Part shown: positions 63,371 through 64,000 of the stretch, in pieces
Numbering within the stretch: the first letter of the stretch is position 1
How the letters are laid out: the number at the start of each line of letters is the position of its first letter
Source: Eublepharis macularius
Lineage: Eukaryota; Chordata; Lepidosauria; Squamata; Eublepharidae
Assembly (NCBI RefSeq): GCF_028583425.1
Contig: NC_072801.1
Location: forward strand, 65,983,766 to 66,047,765
Length of the DNA stretch: 64,000 nt
Direction: 5' to 3'
Notes under the pieces: model-generated
Told to the model about the DNA's origin: nothing
The model's database searches: none
The model's input: the letters and a program-made list of their open reading frames with translations, nothing else
Position numbers and translations under genes: made by a program

Positions 63371-63770
63371 GTGAGTCTATGTTCCCTTTTTGTCAGACTT
63401 CATTATTGCAGTGGGTTTTGAAAATGAATCAATTAAGGATCTTTTTAAAGGTGTGAAGAAATGCCTAGCACTCCACCTCAGGATTCATATAAACATTACA
63501 ATAATTGGGTCTGCACTCTATATGCTCTCAGGAGCCTTTCCATAACTTAACAGCCAGCTATTAATGAGAAGGGCACAGGGGAAGATCTCCGCTGGTATGT
63601 GGTGTCCAATTCCAATTAAGAACATAGTGAGTGGACAGAAGGACTTTGGACATAACATCCATGCCCTTTCCCAACTCTGAATCAGTTTGGTGTGTGTATG
63701 TGTATGTGCACATGTGTGTGCGCTGTCTGCCCCACTGTGGAAACATAACGTGATGATCTTCAGTACTCAT
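63371..63770 (+). other. Intron 3 of V2R-D
   Basis: Homologous to V2R-C intron 3 up to about 63560, then different. A TG-rich microsatellite-like stretch lies at 63689-63722. No exon. Confidence 0.45.
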
Positions 63771-64000
63771 GGGAGCTGCTGTGGCATAGTGGTTAAGTGG
63801 TTGGGCTCTGAGTCAGTGAATCCCACTACTGCTATGAGCTTAGCCCATAGTCTTGGGAAAGCCTCTCCTGCCAGCCCAGCTCCCTGGCTGTATTGTGGAG
63901 ATAATAACATGGACTTTGTTCACTGCTCTGAGTAGGGCACTAATCTGTCTAGAAGAGCAGTACATAAGCATATTGTTATATTATTATTATTATTATTATT
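63771..64000 (+). mobile_element. tRNA-derived SINE with (TTA)n tail
   Basis: The head GGGAGCTGCTGTGGCATAGTGGTTAAGTGG has an A-box-like region; a B-box-like CAGTGAATCCC follows. The body ends with a (TTA)n tail running into the window edge. Not a tRNA gene: no cloverleaf or terminator. Confidence 0.65.

Noticed and set aside
63771-63850. tRNA gene
   Set aside because: Only A- and B-box-like parts of a SINE head. No cloverleaf, and the element continues into a body and (TTA)n tail.

Overview
The window looks like a vertebrate nuclear chromosome, most likely a squamate reptile (lizard or gecko). The evidence is a tandem cluster of vomeronasal type-2 receptors (V2R, class C GPCR) with standard V2R exon sizes and phases. 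These sit among squamate-type repeats: L1, L2 and CR1 LINEs, Penelope-like elements (PLEs), a DIRS/Ngaro-type tyrosine-recombinase retroelement, hAT-like ends, and tRNA- and 5S-derived SINEs. There is no bacterial-style gene organisation. The coding content is V2R exons plus transposon ORFs.

Layout. (1) 1-1252: intron 3 and a broken exon 4 of a dead V2R (V2R-A), cut by an L1 head. (2) 1253-6555: a 3'-truncated L1 joined to an antisense PLE fragment that carries a hammerhead-ribozyme core. (3) 6556-11350: duplicated block A. (4) 11357-12708: an inverted V2R exon 6 (V2R-B), whose inversion breakpoint splits a SINE. (5) 14974-27460: V2R-C, a six-exon V2R with an uninterrupted 879-codon reading frame in which all five exon junctions are phase-compatible. 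Its intron 4 holds a minisatellite with a nested L2. (6) 27704-44027: a 16.3-kb composite bounded by hAT-like inverted ends and a near-perfect 8-bp target duplication. It is stuffed with a nearly intact PLE (4.9 kb), a second short PLE, a 6.2-kb L1 and tandem arrays. (7) 44896-49560: second copy of block A. (8) 50493-51921: V2R-E, exons 5 and 6 only. (9) 53470-57667: DIRS/Ngaro-like element with RT, RNase H, tyrosine recombinase and SGNH hydrolase, itself hit by a small PLE-type insertion. (10) 58946-63370: V2R-D exons 1-3, running out of the window.

The frame is a tandem segmental duplication with an offset of about 38.3 kb. Blocks 6556-18955 and 44896-63560 are co-linear, apart from one inversion, some deletions and later insertions (hAT-like, DIRS, LTR-like, foldback). 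The shared unit is block A, then V2R exon (5)/6, then a 48-bp minisatellite, then exons 1-3 of the next V2R. Comparing the two copies shows which repeats inserted after duplication.

The most interesting items are: a canonical U_UUU_UUA slippery heptamer in the ORF1/ORF2 overlap of the nearly intact PLE; hammerhead cores in PLE tails; a shared end-architecture in three PLE insertions (inverted arm ending 31-52 nt short of the 3' end); the hAT-bounded nested composite; an ATGA overlap between L1 ORF1 and ORF2; and the inversion that killed V2R-B.
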